NCBI GenBank assembly: GCA_963844655.1
Contig: CAWJPA010000007.1
Location: 186,001 to 250,000 of the forward strand
DNA length: 64,000 nt
Direction of reading: 5' to 3'
DNA from: JASHPR01 sp963844655
GTDB taxonomy: Bacteria > Actinomycetota > Actinomycetes > Streptosporangiales > Streptosporangiaceae
Numbering within the stretch: position 1 is the stretch's first letter; every line of letters begins with the position of its first letter. Of the stretch, positions 25,036 to 33,421 are shown one piece after another. Under the pieces are notes generated by a model. That model did not search any database and was not told the origin of the DNA. It saw only the letters and a list, made by a program, of their open reading frames with translations. Made by a program: the position numbers and the translations under genes.

Positions 25036-26302
25036 GGGGCCCGGCAAAGTCATGAAGTTAGGCCGTGACCTGCGGTGTCATAACTGCCGTGATGTGCCCG
25101 GCGGGCCTGAGGGTGGCGGGGGGTGACCGGGCGGAACGATGGAAGCTCTCACACTCACCGTCGTCGCCACGAGGGACGCCCGCGCGCTCATGCCATCTTC
25201 CTCCCTGACGGCTGCTGCCCGCAGCCGGTACCTTCTTGATCTCCTTGCCCAGCTCCCGGACCCGCGGAAGAGACGCGGGCGGCGGCACTCGCTGGCCGGG
25301 CTGCTTGCCGTCGGCATCGCGGCGGTGCCCGCGGGCTCAAGGTCGTTCGCCGCGATCGGCCAGTGGGCCGCCGATGCCGGGGCGACGTGCTGGCCGGCTC
25401 GGAGCGGTTCGCGGGCCGGCGGAGAAGTCCACGTTCCGGCGCGCGTTCACCCTGATCAGCGCGGACGTGCTCGACCAGGTCATTGGCGCCTGGCTTCACG
25501 CCAGGGCGATGCAGGCCGGCGGCCGGCTGGTAATCGCGGTCGACGGCAAGGCCGTCCGCGGCGCCCGGAACAGGGAAGAGAAAGCCCCGCACCTAGTCGC
25601 GGCCCTGGCGCACGGTATCGGCGCGGTCGCCGTGGACGCGAAGTCCAATGAGATCCCTGCCGTCCGGGAACTGCTGAAAGCGTTCACTGACCTGGCCGGG
25701 GGCGGTCATCACGGTCGACGCCCTGCACACGCAGAGCGACACCGCGCAGGCCATCACCGGCCGGCATGCCGAGTACGTGATGACCGTCAAGGCCAACTTG
25801 CCGACCCTGTACAAGCAGCTGAAGAAGCTGCCCTGGAGCGCGATCCCCGCGACCTTGGCCGTGAGCATGGGCCTCGGCTGCCGGGCCTGTCGCACGATCA
25901 AGGCCGTGCTGGTGCCAGGCCTGGATCGAGTTCGCCGGCGCCGCCCAGGTCGCGCAGGTCCGCCGCACGGTCACGAAGAAAGGCAAGAAGGCCGTCGAGG
26001 TCGTGTACCTCATTACCAGCGACCGCGACGCCGATCCCGCCACCCTGGCGACCTGGGTCCGCGGCCACTGGGAGACAGAAAACCGGCTTCGCTGGGTCCG
26101 CGACGTGACTTATCAGGAGGATAAATCACTGGTCAGGACAGGAAACGCGCCCCGTGTGATGGCCTCGCTGCGCAGCCTGGCCATCAGCCTGCTGCGCTTG
26201 GACAGCCACGCCAACATCGCCGCCGCTAACCGCCACCACGCCCGCGACTCGCAGCGGACGCTAAAGCTGCTTCAAACTGCATGAGCGGCTTTGCCGCACC
26301 CG
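25036..26302 (+). mobile_element. Degenerate ISAs1-family insertion sequence
   Basis: About 1.27 kb carrying a broken ISAs1-type transposase. The ends match as imperfect inverted repeats: the left end contains CCGGCAAAGTCATGAAGTT (25041-25059) and the right end, read inverted, has GCGGCAAAGC followed by CATGCAGTTT; the core CGGCAAAG (25042-25049 and 26289-26296) is exact. No target duplication could be identified. The 250 bases before it (24785-25035) hold no recognisable gene, only a short palindrome at 24951-24968. Confidence 0.75.
25190..26284 (+). pseudogene. ISAs1-family transposase, multiply frameshifted
   Basis: DDE transposase split over at least three frame changes (near 25385, 25700 and 25900). 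Recognisable pieces in order: the N-terminal LLDLLAQLPDPRKRRGRRHS; the first catalytic block LVIAVDGKAVRGA; ITVDALHTQSDTAQAI with the second Asp; and the C-terminal block HWETENRLRWVRDVTY with the Glu. The last segment ends KLLQTA, as usual for the family. All catalytic residues survive in pieces, but no intact protein can be made, so the element cannot move by itself. Confidence 0.88.
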
Positions 26303-26371
26303 GGCGGCTGGCCTGCCGCTGTGAGAAGCCCGCTCAGGGCGCCTGCCGCGCCGAAGACTAGGACGCCCGGC

Positions 26372-26740
26372 TCAGCTGCGGTCGTGGAGGGTCACCTGGT
26401 AGCCGTCGGGGTCGGCGAACGTGAAGGTGCGGCCGAACGGCCCGTCGACGGGCGTTGAGACGATCGTCGTGCCGGCGGCGGCGAGGGCGTCGTGGATGTC
26501 CTGCGCGTCGGGGGCGTGCAGCCACAGCGCCATTCCCTGGCCCGGCTGCGCGATCGCGTCCAGGTCGGTGCCCGCGACGACGTCGCGGACGGCGAACGCG
26601 ATCGGCTTGGTGTCGAACACGACGGCGTGCGGCGGTCCTGCGTGGGAGCGCTTCAGCCCCAGGTGCTGCTCGTAGAAAGCGGCGGAACGCTCCAGGTCGC
26701 GCACCTGCAGTGAAATGAAGTCGGGTCCGGTGACGGCCAC
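26372..26740 (-). CDS. VOC-family (glyoxalase/bleomycin-resistance-like) protein
   Basis: 122-residue single VOC domain. The first half starts DFISLQVRDLERSAAFYEQH and the second ends FTFADPDGYQVTLHD, the usual paired beta-alpha modules. It resembles dioxygenase/resistance-type VOC proteins; whether it is an enzyme or binds a toxic compound is unknown. GTG 26740 is preferred to the longer 26785 start because GAGGAGG sits eight bases upstream and the longer form would run through the operators. It is divergent from the MarR gene across two palindromes, so it is the likely regulated target. Confidence 0.88.
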   Translation of the reverse strand: MAVTGPDFISLQVRDLERSAAFYEQHLGLKRSHAGPPHAVVFDTKPIAFAVRDVVAGTDLDAIAQPGQGMALWLHAPDAQDIHDALAAAGTTIVSTPVDGPFGRTFTFADPDGYQVTLHDRS

Positions 26741-26761
26741 GATTGCTGCCTCCTCATGGTA

Positions 26762-26805
26762 TGTCAGTCTTCTGACACACCTCAATGTATGTCAGACTAC
26801 TGACA
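26762..26805. promoter_or_regulatory. Twin MarR operators (TGTCAG-N4-CTGACA, two copies)
   Basis: TGTCAGTCTTCTGACA at 26762-26777 and TGTCAGACTACTGACA at 26790-26805: identical 6-bp arms, 4-base centres, 28 bp apart centre to centre, both preceded by A/T-T. They fill the gap between the divergent VOC and MarR genes, the second one touching the MarR ATG. MarR-family proteins normally bind such 16-18 bp palindromes, so MarR probably represses both genes. Confidence 0.85.
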
Positions 26806-27266
26806 TGAGTCAAGGCGAGCCCGGAATCGAGCTGGACACATCGCTGGGGTACATGCTGAAGGCGGCCGCGAGCGCCCTGCACTCTGCCCTGGAGGCCGTG
26901 CTGAGGCCGCTTGGCATGACGATCACCCACTACGCCTGCCTGGAGCTGCTTGCCCAGCGACCTGGTCTGTCCAACTCCGAGCTTGCCCGCGGCGCCTTCG
27001 TCACCCGGCAGTCGATGAATGTGCTCCTGCAGGCCCTCGAACGCCAGGGACTCGTTGTCCGCCCGGCACAGGCACCCGTCGGCCGGGCCCTGCCGACCGA
27101 GCTGACCGCCCGCGGGCGCCGCCAGCTCAAGGTGGCCAGCGCCGCGGTTCGCCGCGTCGAGCAAGCCATGCTGGCCAATCTGGATGCCAGCGAACAAGAT
27201 CAGATGCGGCGCCTGCTCACTGCGTGCATCACCGCACTGACCGAACCGCCCGCATCGGCGACGTAA
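26805..27266 (+). CDS. MarR-family transcriptional regulator
   Basis: 153-residue winged-helix regulator. Helices and wing are visible: MTITHYACLELLAQRPGLSN, then SELARGAFVTRQSMNVLLQA (recognition helix) and LERQGLVVRPAQAP with the wing following. No Shine-Dalgarno sequence precedes the ATG at 26805, whose first base is the last base of an operator, so the mRNA may be leaderless. It is divergent from the VOC gene, and the twin palindromes between them suggest autorepression and VOC control lifted by a small ligand. Confidence 0.92.
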   Translation: MSQGEPGIELDTSLGYMLKAAASALHSALEAVLRPLGMTITHYACLELLAQRPGLSNSELARGAFVTRQSMNVLLQALERQGLVVRPAQAPVGRALPTELTARGRRQLKVASAAVRRVEQAMLANLDASEQDQMRRLLTACITALTEPPASAT

Positions 27267-27478
27267 CTGCTCCGGAACTTACGACATTGCCGTGTCCCTG
27301 GTCATTTCATTATCAGTCAAGCCGAACGCCGACTCGGCGCGCCGGGCCGGCGTGTCAATCACTGCCGTGAGCGTACGCAGATTATCCGGTTCTGCGTACG
27401 CGGTGCTGAGCGGCCCATGGCGCTCATCGCGGCGGCGGGCAAGGAGCCGGTCGTACCTAGCCCGAGATCATCAGTTTC

Positions 27479-28951
27479 CTAGATTTCGGTGCTGGCTTCG
27501 GCCTTGCCGTTTTTCACGGCGTCCTGGAGCGCGGCGTGGTCGCGTTCGTTCTGGTCGGCATAGGTTTCGGCGAAGTCGGCGATGGCCTGGTCGAACTTGG
27601 CCGAGCCGCCGAGGTAGGCGGCCAGGGCGATGCGGTCCCCGGAGCGGGCGTGCGCCCGGGCCAGGGTCCACCCGCACAGCCCGGCGTAGACCGCCATGCC
27701 CTCGGGGAGCATCATCTCGATCGGCACGGAGAACTTCCAGTCCCGCAGCTGACGCACGTAGAAGTCTCGGTCCACCCCGTCGACAGGGTTGGAGACGCGG
27801 GTCCAGCCGAGGAAAATGTCGCTCTGGGCCTGCATCAGGTGCTGCCCGGCCACGACGCGCTCACCCTGGTTGGCGTACTGGCTGCGCCCGGCATACTCCG
27901 CCAGGACCGACGGCTGGGCCTCCTTGGCCTGCAAAAACAACGGCTCGACCCCGTCGGCGGCGTCCAGCAGCACGACCCAGGCGCGGGTGCCGACGCTGCC
28001 GACCCCGACAACCTTGCGGGCCACCTGCACCATGGCGAACTGGTTGAGCAGGTGCCGCCGGTCCGATTGCAGGGTGCGCCGGTACTTGCCCAGCACGGTG
28101 CGCAGCAGCTGGTAGATCGTGTCGGCCTGCACGTCGGCGAAGACCTCCTCGATCGGGACGATCATCGGCGGGTCGCTGACGATTCGCCGCTGCCCGTCGA
28201 CCATGGCGGTCAGCTTGCCCACGGCCTTCATGCTGTCGCTGGTGTGCGCCTTGGCCAGCAGCTTCTCGGCGAGCTTGTACCGTTTCGCCTTCAACTGGGA
28301 CCGGAACTGGGCCAGGGCCGGCTCGATGTCCAGGTGCGCGTACCAGACGTCCAGCAAAGGCTGCTCCGCGAAGGCACGCATCGCGGTGCGGTAACCCTCT
28401 CCCGCCGCCACAGCGATCTTGCGGCGGGCCTTCGCGGGGAAGCCGTTGTCGCGCCCGGCCACGGCCAGGCTCGCGGCCAGCCGCTTGACATCCCACTCGA
28501 ACGGCCCCGGCAGGGTCTCGTCGAAGTCGTTGACGTCGAACACTAGCCGCCGCTCCGGCGAGGCGAACGCGCCGAAATTCGACAGGTGCGCATCCCCGCA
28601 CAGCTGCACCCGCAGCCCCGACGCAGGGGTGGTGGCCAGGTCCGCCGCCATCGGCAACGCCGCGCCCCGGTAGAACGTGAACGCCGACACCAGCATCCGC
28701 CCGTGCCGCACCGGCACCAGCTCCGGCACCCGCGTCTTAGCCTGGCCCAGCAGCAACCCCACCGGATCCCGCTTCCCGGCCGGGGCGAACTCCGCGTGTG
28801 ACTCCAGCGGCGCCACCGCCCGGGCATCCTTACCCCGCGCCACCCGGTCCGCGCGGCTCAGCTGCTCATCCCCCGCAGCCCGTGCCGCACCCCGGCCAGA
28901 AGCCCCAGCCCCAGATTTCCCCTTCGCCGCACGGTCAGCTGTCACCGTCAT
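27479..28951 (-). CDS. DUF2252 family protein
   Basis: 490-residue protein of the DUF2252 family, common in actinomycetes and of unproven function; the fold is thought to be kinase-like. Visible family motifs are RMLVSAFTFYRGAA, LCGDAHLSNFGAF (catalytic-loop-like) and VFDVNDFDETLPGPFEWDVK (DFD, magnesium-loop-like). The C-terminal part with AHARSGD and ADQNERDHAAL is also typical. ATG 28951 was chosen; GGAG lies about eight bases before it. The frame is open further upstream to 29464, but that segment has no homology and overlaps a pseudogene. Confidence 0.9.
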   Translation of the reverse strand: MTVTADRAAKGKSGAGASGRGAARAAGDEQLSRADRVARGKDARAVAPLESHAEFAPAGKRDPVGLLLGQAKTRVPELVPVRHGRMLVSAFTFYRGAALPMAADLATTPASGLRVQLCGDAHLSNFGAFASPERRLVFDVNDFDETLPGPFEWDVKRLAASLAVAGRDNGFPAKARRKIAVAAGEGYRTAMRAFAEQPLLDVWYAHLDIEPALAQFRSQLKAKRYKLAEKLLAKAHTSDSMKAVGKLTAMVDGQRRIVSDPPMIVPIEEVFADVQADTIYQLLRTVLGKYRRTLQSDRRHLLNQFAMVQVARKVVGVGSVGTRAWVVLLDAADGVEPLFLQAKEAQPSVLAEYAGRSQYANQGERVVAGQHLMQAQSDIFLGWTRVSNPVDGVDRDFYVRQLRDWKFSVPIEMMLPEGMAVYAGLCGWTLARAHARSGDRIALAAYLGGSAKFDQAIADFAETYADQNERDHAALQDAVKNGKAEASTEI

Positions 28952-29264
28952 GACCACTCCCTCCGGGTGCGGCGGCGCGGCACCTGCCGGTCTGCAGACG
29001 CCACTCAGCACTCCTCGGTCCTGCAACCAGACGAGCGCCTCCACGCCGGGATGGCATCCCCCTACGGGGGTGAACACGGCGTTCAGCTCAGGCCTGGCGT
29101 TCCAAGGTCCTGGCTGGGCATCAGCGAAGAGTGTCCGTCCCGGGCCCGGTGCCAGCGATACCAGGAAGACCGCCCAGGCTCGCTCGATGTCACCCGTGCC
29201 TGCATATGCCTGCCTGGTCCCAGTGACAGCGGGACGGGCATGGTGCTTCGCGCCAGCCGACCGG
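28952..29264. other. Intergenic stretch, no gene seen
   Basis: About 310 bases between the DUF2252 start and the remains of the glucose-dehydrogenase pseudogene. No convincing open frame, repeat or hairpin was seen. It probably holds the DUF2252 promoter and the lost 3' end of the pseudogene. Confidence 0.5.
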
Positions 29265-30097
29265 CTTGGTGAAAAGGTGGCATCCACGTCAAGGGCCGGG
29301 CCCAGGTTCATGATCCCGGTCGGGCACATGATCCCGCCGCTGGCCAGCCTGCGGGCGGCCGACCGCGCCGAGCCCGGTGCACTCGATGACGACATCGACG
29401 TGGGCGTCGATGTTGGCGGCGTCACCGGAATGGTATAGGGCGCCGAGGTCCTCGACGAGATCACGTTTCGGGCCGGCTCGCGCGAGATCGACGACGTGCA
29501 TCTCGTAGCTGCGCTGTGCGCCGAGCAGGCATGCCATCAGCCCGATCGGCCCGGCTCCGGTGACCAGCGCCCGGCCGGGCAGGAAGAATGCGCGCCGCGA
29601 GATCTGGTCCACCTGATCCCACGCCTTGGCCAGCACCGACCCCGGTTCCAGCAGGACCCCGAGCTCGCCCAGCCTCGGGAGGATGGGCGAGCGAATTCCG
29701 GCTCTACCCGCCAGCGTTCGCTTCCGTACCCGTGCAGGCGGACAATGCCGCGTTCGCCGAAGCCGTCGGTCCGGCACATGTCCCACTCGCCGGCGGCACA
29801 CGCCGGGCACGGCATCGGATCGGGCCGCCGCACGATCCCGACGACCAGATCGCCGGGCGCGAAGCCTGATCCCGGCGGCGCCTCGAGCACCTCGGCGAGG
29901 CTTTCATGGCCGATGACCAGCTTGGCTTCACCCGGCGGCGGCGTGCCGTAGGCGCCCTCCGCGATCTCGCGGTCGGTCCCGCAGACGCCGGCCGCCGTGC
30001 CCCGCACTAGCAGGACGCCGTCCTGCATGTCCGGGCCCGGGACTGCCTCGAGGCCAGCGGTCCCTTTCTGGCCCGGCACAACGGTCATCGCGCGCAT
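29265..30097 (-). pseudogene. Glucose 1-dehydrogenase-like (medium-chain ADH), broken
   Basis: Recognisable as an archaeal-type zinc-dependent glucose dehydrogenase. The N-terminus MRAMTVVPGQKG, GVCGTDREIAEGAYG (catalytic zinc Cys), VIGHESLAEVLEAP and CPACAAGEWDMC (structural zinc Cys) are in one frame. After about 29690 the match moves to another frame (LGELGVLLEPGSVLAKAW, then LVTGAGPIGLMACLLGAQ, the NAD-binding Rossmann motif). Near 29330 it moves again (ASGGIMCPTGIMNLGP). The last 70-80 residues are absent. Two frame changes plus truncation make it a pseudogene. Confidence 0.85.
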
Positions 30098-30184
30098 GTC
30101 TGCGTCGTCGCATCCCCTCTGTCGCGTCCGCCTCACCCCGGAAGGGGTGATGACGGCCGTGGTGGGGCTCCGGATGATCGAGTC

Positions 30185-31639
30185 ATGGCCTCATCGCCGC
30201 GGCAGCCATTCGACGTCGTGGTCGTCGGCGCCGGACCTGCCGGGGTCGTCGCGGCGCTCCGCGCGGCCCGTCTGGGCGCCAGCACGGCGCTGGTCACCCG
30301 GGACCAGTTCGGGGGGATGGCCGCGAACGACGGGCCCGTGCCGGTCCGCACCCTGGCCCAGGCAGCGCGGCTGATCCGCGAGGCTAGGCAGCTCCCGCTT
30401 TACGGGATCGCGGGCGGTGAACCCTCGCTCGATTATCCCCGGCTGCTGGCGCGTGTCCGCGAGGTGACCGAGGACGCACGCCGCCACACGCTGCTGCGCG
30501 ACGATCTGGAGCGTGCCGGGGTGATCATCTATGAGCAGGCCGGCACCGCACGGTTCGCCGACGCCCACACGGTCGAAAGCGACAACGCGCTGCGGCTTGA
30601 AGCGGGCAAGGTCATCATCTGCGCCGGCGGTGCCTCGCGGCCGCTGCCCGTTCCCGGCTTCGACTTGACCGCGACGCACAGCGACGCGTGGCGCCTTTCC
30701 TCGGTGCCGCCGTCGCTGACCGTGATCGGCGCTGGCGCGACCGGCGTGCAGGTGGCATCGATCTTCAACGCGTTCGGCTCACGCGTTCACCTCATCGAAA
30801 TCGCTCCCCGCATCTTGATGACCGAGGACCAGGAGGTCTCCGAAGCGGTCAGTGCCGCCCTGGCGGCGTCCGGCGTCCAGGTGGTCGCGGACGCCGGGAC
30901 GATCGACCGCTTCGAGCGCTGTGCGGCCGGCGTGCGGCTCACCCATTCGGCAAGCGACGGGCACCACAGCATGGAGGCCACGATCGCCGTGGTCGCGGCC
31001 GGATGGGTCGCGGCCACCGCCGGGCTGCAGCTCGACCGGGCCGGCGTGCAGACCGACCGGCGCGGGTTCGTCCAGGTGGACGCGCACCTGCGCACGACCG
31101 TGCCGGATGTCTTCGCGGCCGGCGATATCACCGGGCGGGCGCTGGTCGTGCACGAGGCGGTCCGGGAGGGACTGGCGGCCGCGACCAACGCCGTCCTCGG
31201 GCCGACCACGGCCCTGCCTCCCCGGGTGAGCCCGATCGGCAGCTTCACCGACCCCGAGTACGCCTCGGCCGGGCTGACCGAGGCGGCCGCCCGGGAGAAC
31301 CACGAGGTGGTCGCGGCGACGGTGCGCTTCGACTCACTGCCGCGGCCGATCATCGACGGCCGCCAGACGGGGTTCTGCAAGCTGGTCGTCGACCGCGAAC
31401 TCCATACCATTCTGGGCTGCCACGTCGTGGGGGAACGCGCGGTCGAGCTCGTACAGCTGGCGGCGACGGCGATGGCCGCGAAGATGCCCGTCGAGCAGCC
31501 CGCATTGGTCCCGTTCTCATTTCCCACGTACGCGAACGCCCTGGGCCGGGCGGCGGTCTTCGCCGCTGTTGAACTCGATCAGAGCGGAATGTGGGCGGTC
31601 GATCATCTCGAAACGGCAGTGGAGGCTGGCGTTGCCTGA
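30185..31639 (+). CDS. FAD-dependent pyridine nucleotide oxidoreductase without redox cysteines
   Basis: 484-residue flavoprotein with the full fold of lipoamide dehydrogenase/mercuric reductase: FAD site VVVGAGPAGVVAALRAARLG, NAD(P) site LTVIGAGATGVQVASIF, second FAD motif VPDVFAAGDITG and the C-terminal dimerisation domain. The redox-disulfide segment (normally GGTCLNxGCIPSK) reads FGGMAANDGPVPVRTLA: both Cys are gone. The C-terminal His-Glu pair is also lost; the segment reads PFSFPTYANALG, resembling soluble transhydrogenase (SthA) rather than disulfide reductases. It is therefore more likely a diaphorase, transhydrogenase or quinone reductase. First gene of the six-gene operon to 36781. 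Confidence 0.88.
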   Translation: MASSPRQPFDVVVVGAGPAGVVAALRAARLGASTALVTRDQFGGMAANDGPVPVRTLAQAARLIREARQLPLYGIAGGEPSLDYPRLLARVREVTEDARRHTLLRDDLERAGVIIYEQAGTARFADAHTVESDNALRLEAGKVIICAGGASRPLPVPGFDLTATHSDAWRLSSVPPSLTVIGAGATGVQVASIFNAFGSRVHLIEIAPRILMTEDQEVSEAVSAALAASGVQVVADAGTIDRFERCAAGVRLTHSASDGHHSMEATIAVVAAGWVAATAGLQLDRAGVQTDRRGFVQVDAHLRTTVPDVFAAGDITGRALVVHEAVREGLAAATNAVLGPTTALPPRVSPIGSFTDPEYASAGLTEAAARENHEVVAATVRFDSLPRPIIDGRQTGFCKLVVDRELHTILGCHVVGERAVELVQLAATAMAAKMPVEQPALVPFSFPTYANALGRAAVFAAVELDQSGMWAVDHLETAVEAGVA

Positions 31640-31695
31640 CTCGCCGCGGGCGCACGCGGTATCAGGACCACGCCCTCACCGATAGGAGGAAGATC

Positions 31696-32241
31696 TTGGC
31701 AACCCCTTCAGCAGGAAAGCCCCGGCCGGGCGTCCGGGTTGGCTCCGCGAGCGAGTTCAGCTTGTTCTTCCGCGTCCGGCCAGGCCACGAGAACGACTTG
31801 CGGGACGCGGTCCGGGCGCTGCAGGACAGTCCGGGTTACCGGCCGGGGGACTACGACCTGCCGGTCGCGACCATTCACGAAGCGAGGTTCGTGCTGTTCG
31901 ACGGGGACACGCGGCTGCTGTTCGCGACGAGCTTCGATGGGCCGTGGGACGCCTACATGGAGGATTTCGCGTCCAAGCCGCTGCGGCTTTTCGATGCGAT
32001 TTTCCGGCACGTCGAGGGCTACGAAGGCCTCCCGGACCTCACCGCGGTGAAGGATTTCATCTTGAGCGCACAGGTTAGCGCCGGAGCCTACGCACGGAAT
32101 TACCCCGGCACGGTGAAGGAGATCCGCAAGGCGCTGCGGGTGAACGAGGCCTTCCAGCAGGTGCTCGACGATCCCGGCGCCGCGGAGGCGCTGCGGCACC
32201 CCGCGCTGAACCCGCTGCTTGACGAGGCCGCAGACGCTTAG
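31696..32241 (+). CDS. Conserved hypothetical protein, probable alpha/beta-barrel
   Basis: 181 residues from TTG 31696, chosen because AGGAGGAAG (31685-31693) sits just before it; no ATG fits. The core reads EFSLFFRVRPGHENDLRDAV, then ATIHEARFVLFDGDTRLLFA and GPWDAYMEDF, a pattern suggesting a ferredoxin-like (dimeric alpha/beta barrel) fold, as in chlorite-dismutase or DyP-like proteins. I know similar proteins beside DUF4331 and DyP peroxidase genes, but no function is established. No signal peptide. Gaps to its neighbours are 56 and 43 bases, so it is part of the operon. Confidence 0.78.
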   Translation: MATPSAGKPRPGVRVGSASEFSLFFRVRPGHENDLRDAVRALQDSPGYRPGDYDLPVATIHEARFVLFDGDTRLLFATSFDGPWDAYMEDFASKPLRLFDAIFRHVEGYEGLPDLTAVKDFILSAQVSAGAYARNYPGTVKEIRKALRVNEAFQQVLDDPGAAEALRHPALNPLLDEAADA

Positions 32242-32284
32242 GCGGGCCGCGGCGAACGAACCGTGAACCCAAGGAAGGCGGGCG

Positions 32285-33421
32285 ATGTCGCATCACATCT
32301 CCGGGCCGCGAGCCGCGGCCGAGCCGATCACAGACATCACCGACCTGTACGCGTTTCCCAGTCCCGAGCACCCGGGCCGGCTCGTCCTGGTGCTGAACAC
32401 GCTGCCGTTCGCGCCGCCGTCGGCGGCGTTCTCCGACGGGCTCATCTACCGCTTCCGGCTGCGGCCGCTCACTGCGAGCGACCGGGAGGACGGGGCGCCG
32501 TTCGCCGCGGGCGGCGAAGAGATGGTGATCGACTGCGCGTTCTCGGCCCCCGCGGGCGGATATGCCGCGAACGACCCAGCGCAAGAAGGCACGTGTGCCA
32601 CGCCGGCGGGCGAGACGGTCTCTATCAGGGTGAACGACGAGCATGGCGGCCAGGCCCACGGCGTTCGCGTGTTCGCGGGCCCGCGGTGGGATCCGTTCAT
32701 CATGGATGCGCCGGCCGCGCTGAAGACGATCGCCACGGGCGAGCTCGCGTTCACCGACCCGGGCGCGATCTACCTCGACGGCAAGAACGTCCTCAGCCTG
32801 GTGGTCGAGGTCGACCGCGTGGTACTTGGCCACGCTGAGCTGGTCGGCGTGGTCGGGGAGACCCTGACGCGCGGCAGTCTCAACGTCCGTCTCGAGCGCG
32901 TCGGGAGGCCCGAGGTGCCCAACCTGATGCTGGCCCCGAAACAGTTCGACCCGGTGAACCGCGACCTTGAGATCCGCGACCTGTACAACATGGAGGACGC
33001 GTTCGACCTCAGCGATGTCTACGAGGGCGCGTACCGGGCCCGCCTGAACGCGAACCTCGCTTTCTGGGACGGTCTGGACGGCAAGACCGACTGGCCGGCA
33101 TACGAGGACGGCGCGCACCCGCTGACCGGGCTCATGCTCGCGGACTACCTCGTCGTCGATGTCACCAAACCGTACACGGAGCAGGGTTCGTTCCTGGAAA
33201 TCGAGCTCGCCGCCCGGCGCGGCGAAGCTCACCAGACCTGCGGTGGCCGGGCGCTCAACGACGATGTCATGGACACGATCTTCACGCTGCTCGTAAACGC
33301 AGGGAACGGGCCCGTCATCCGTGACGGCGTCGATCAGGCGACCAGGCCCGCGTCGCGGGCGTTCCCCTACCTGGCGCCCCCGAATCCCGACCCCCCGGAG
33401 GCTCCCCGCCATGTGCAGTGA
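32285..33421 (+). CDS. DUF4331 family protein
   Basis: 378-residue member of DUF4331. The hallmark N-terminus SHHISGPRAAAEPITDITDL with YAFPSPEHPGRLVLVLNT is intact, and the C-terminal part contains GGRALNDDVMDT, also typical. Unlike many DUF4331 proteins it has no signal peptide, so it should be cytoplasmic. Function is unknown. The ribosome site AAGGAAGGCGGGCG precedes the ATG. Its 3' end overlaps the DyP peroxidase gene by 11 bases, implying coupled translation and perhaps a shared complex. Confidence 0.93.
   Translation: MSHHISGPRAAAEPITDITDLYAFPSPEHPGRLVLVLNTLPFAPPSAAFSDGLIYRFRLRPLTASDREDGAPFAAGGEEMVIDCAFSAPAGGYAANDPAQEGTCATPAGETVSIRVNDEHGGQAHGVRVFAGPRWDPFIMDAPAALKTIATGELAFTDPGAIYLDGKNVLSLVVEVDRVVLGHAELVGVVGETLTRGSLNVRLERVGRPEVPNLMLAPKQFDPVNRDLEIRDLYNMEDAFDLSDVYEGAYRARLNANLAFWDGLDGKTDWPAYEDGAHPLTGLMLADYLVVDVTKPYTEQGSFLEIELAARRGEAHQTCGGRALNDDVMDTIFTLLVNAGNGPVIRDGVDQATRPASRAFPYLAPPNPDPPEAPRHVQ

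Noticed and set aside
27292..28047. 251-residue Arg/Pro-rich plus-strand open frame
   Set aside because: Overlaps the 3' part of the DUF2252 gene on the other strand and has no recognisable protein pattern.
30185..31639. Mercuric reductase or dihydrolipoamide dehydrogenase
   Set aside because: Both redox Cys and the C-terminal His-Glu pair are missing, and there are no mer genes or acyltransferase genes nearby.
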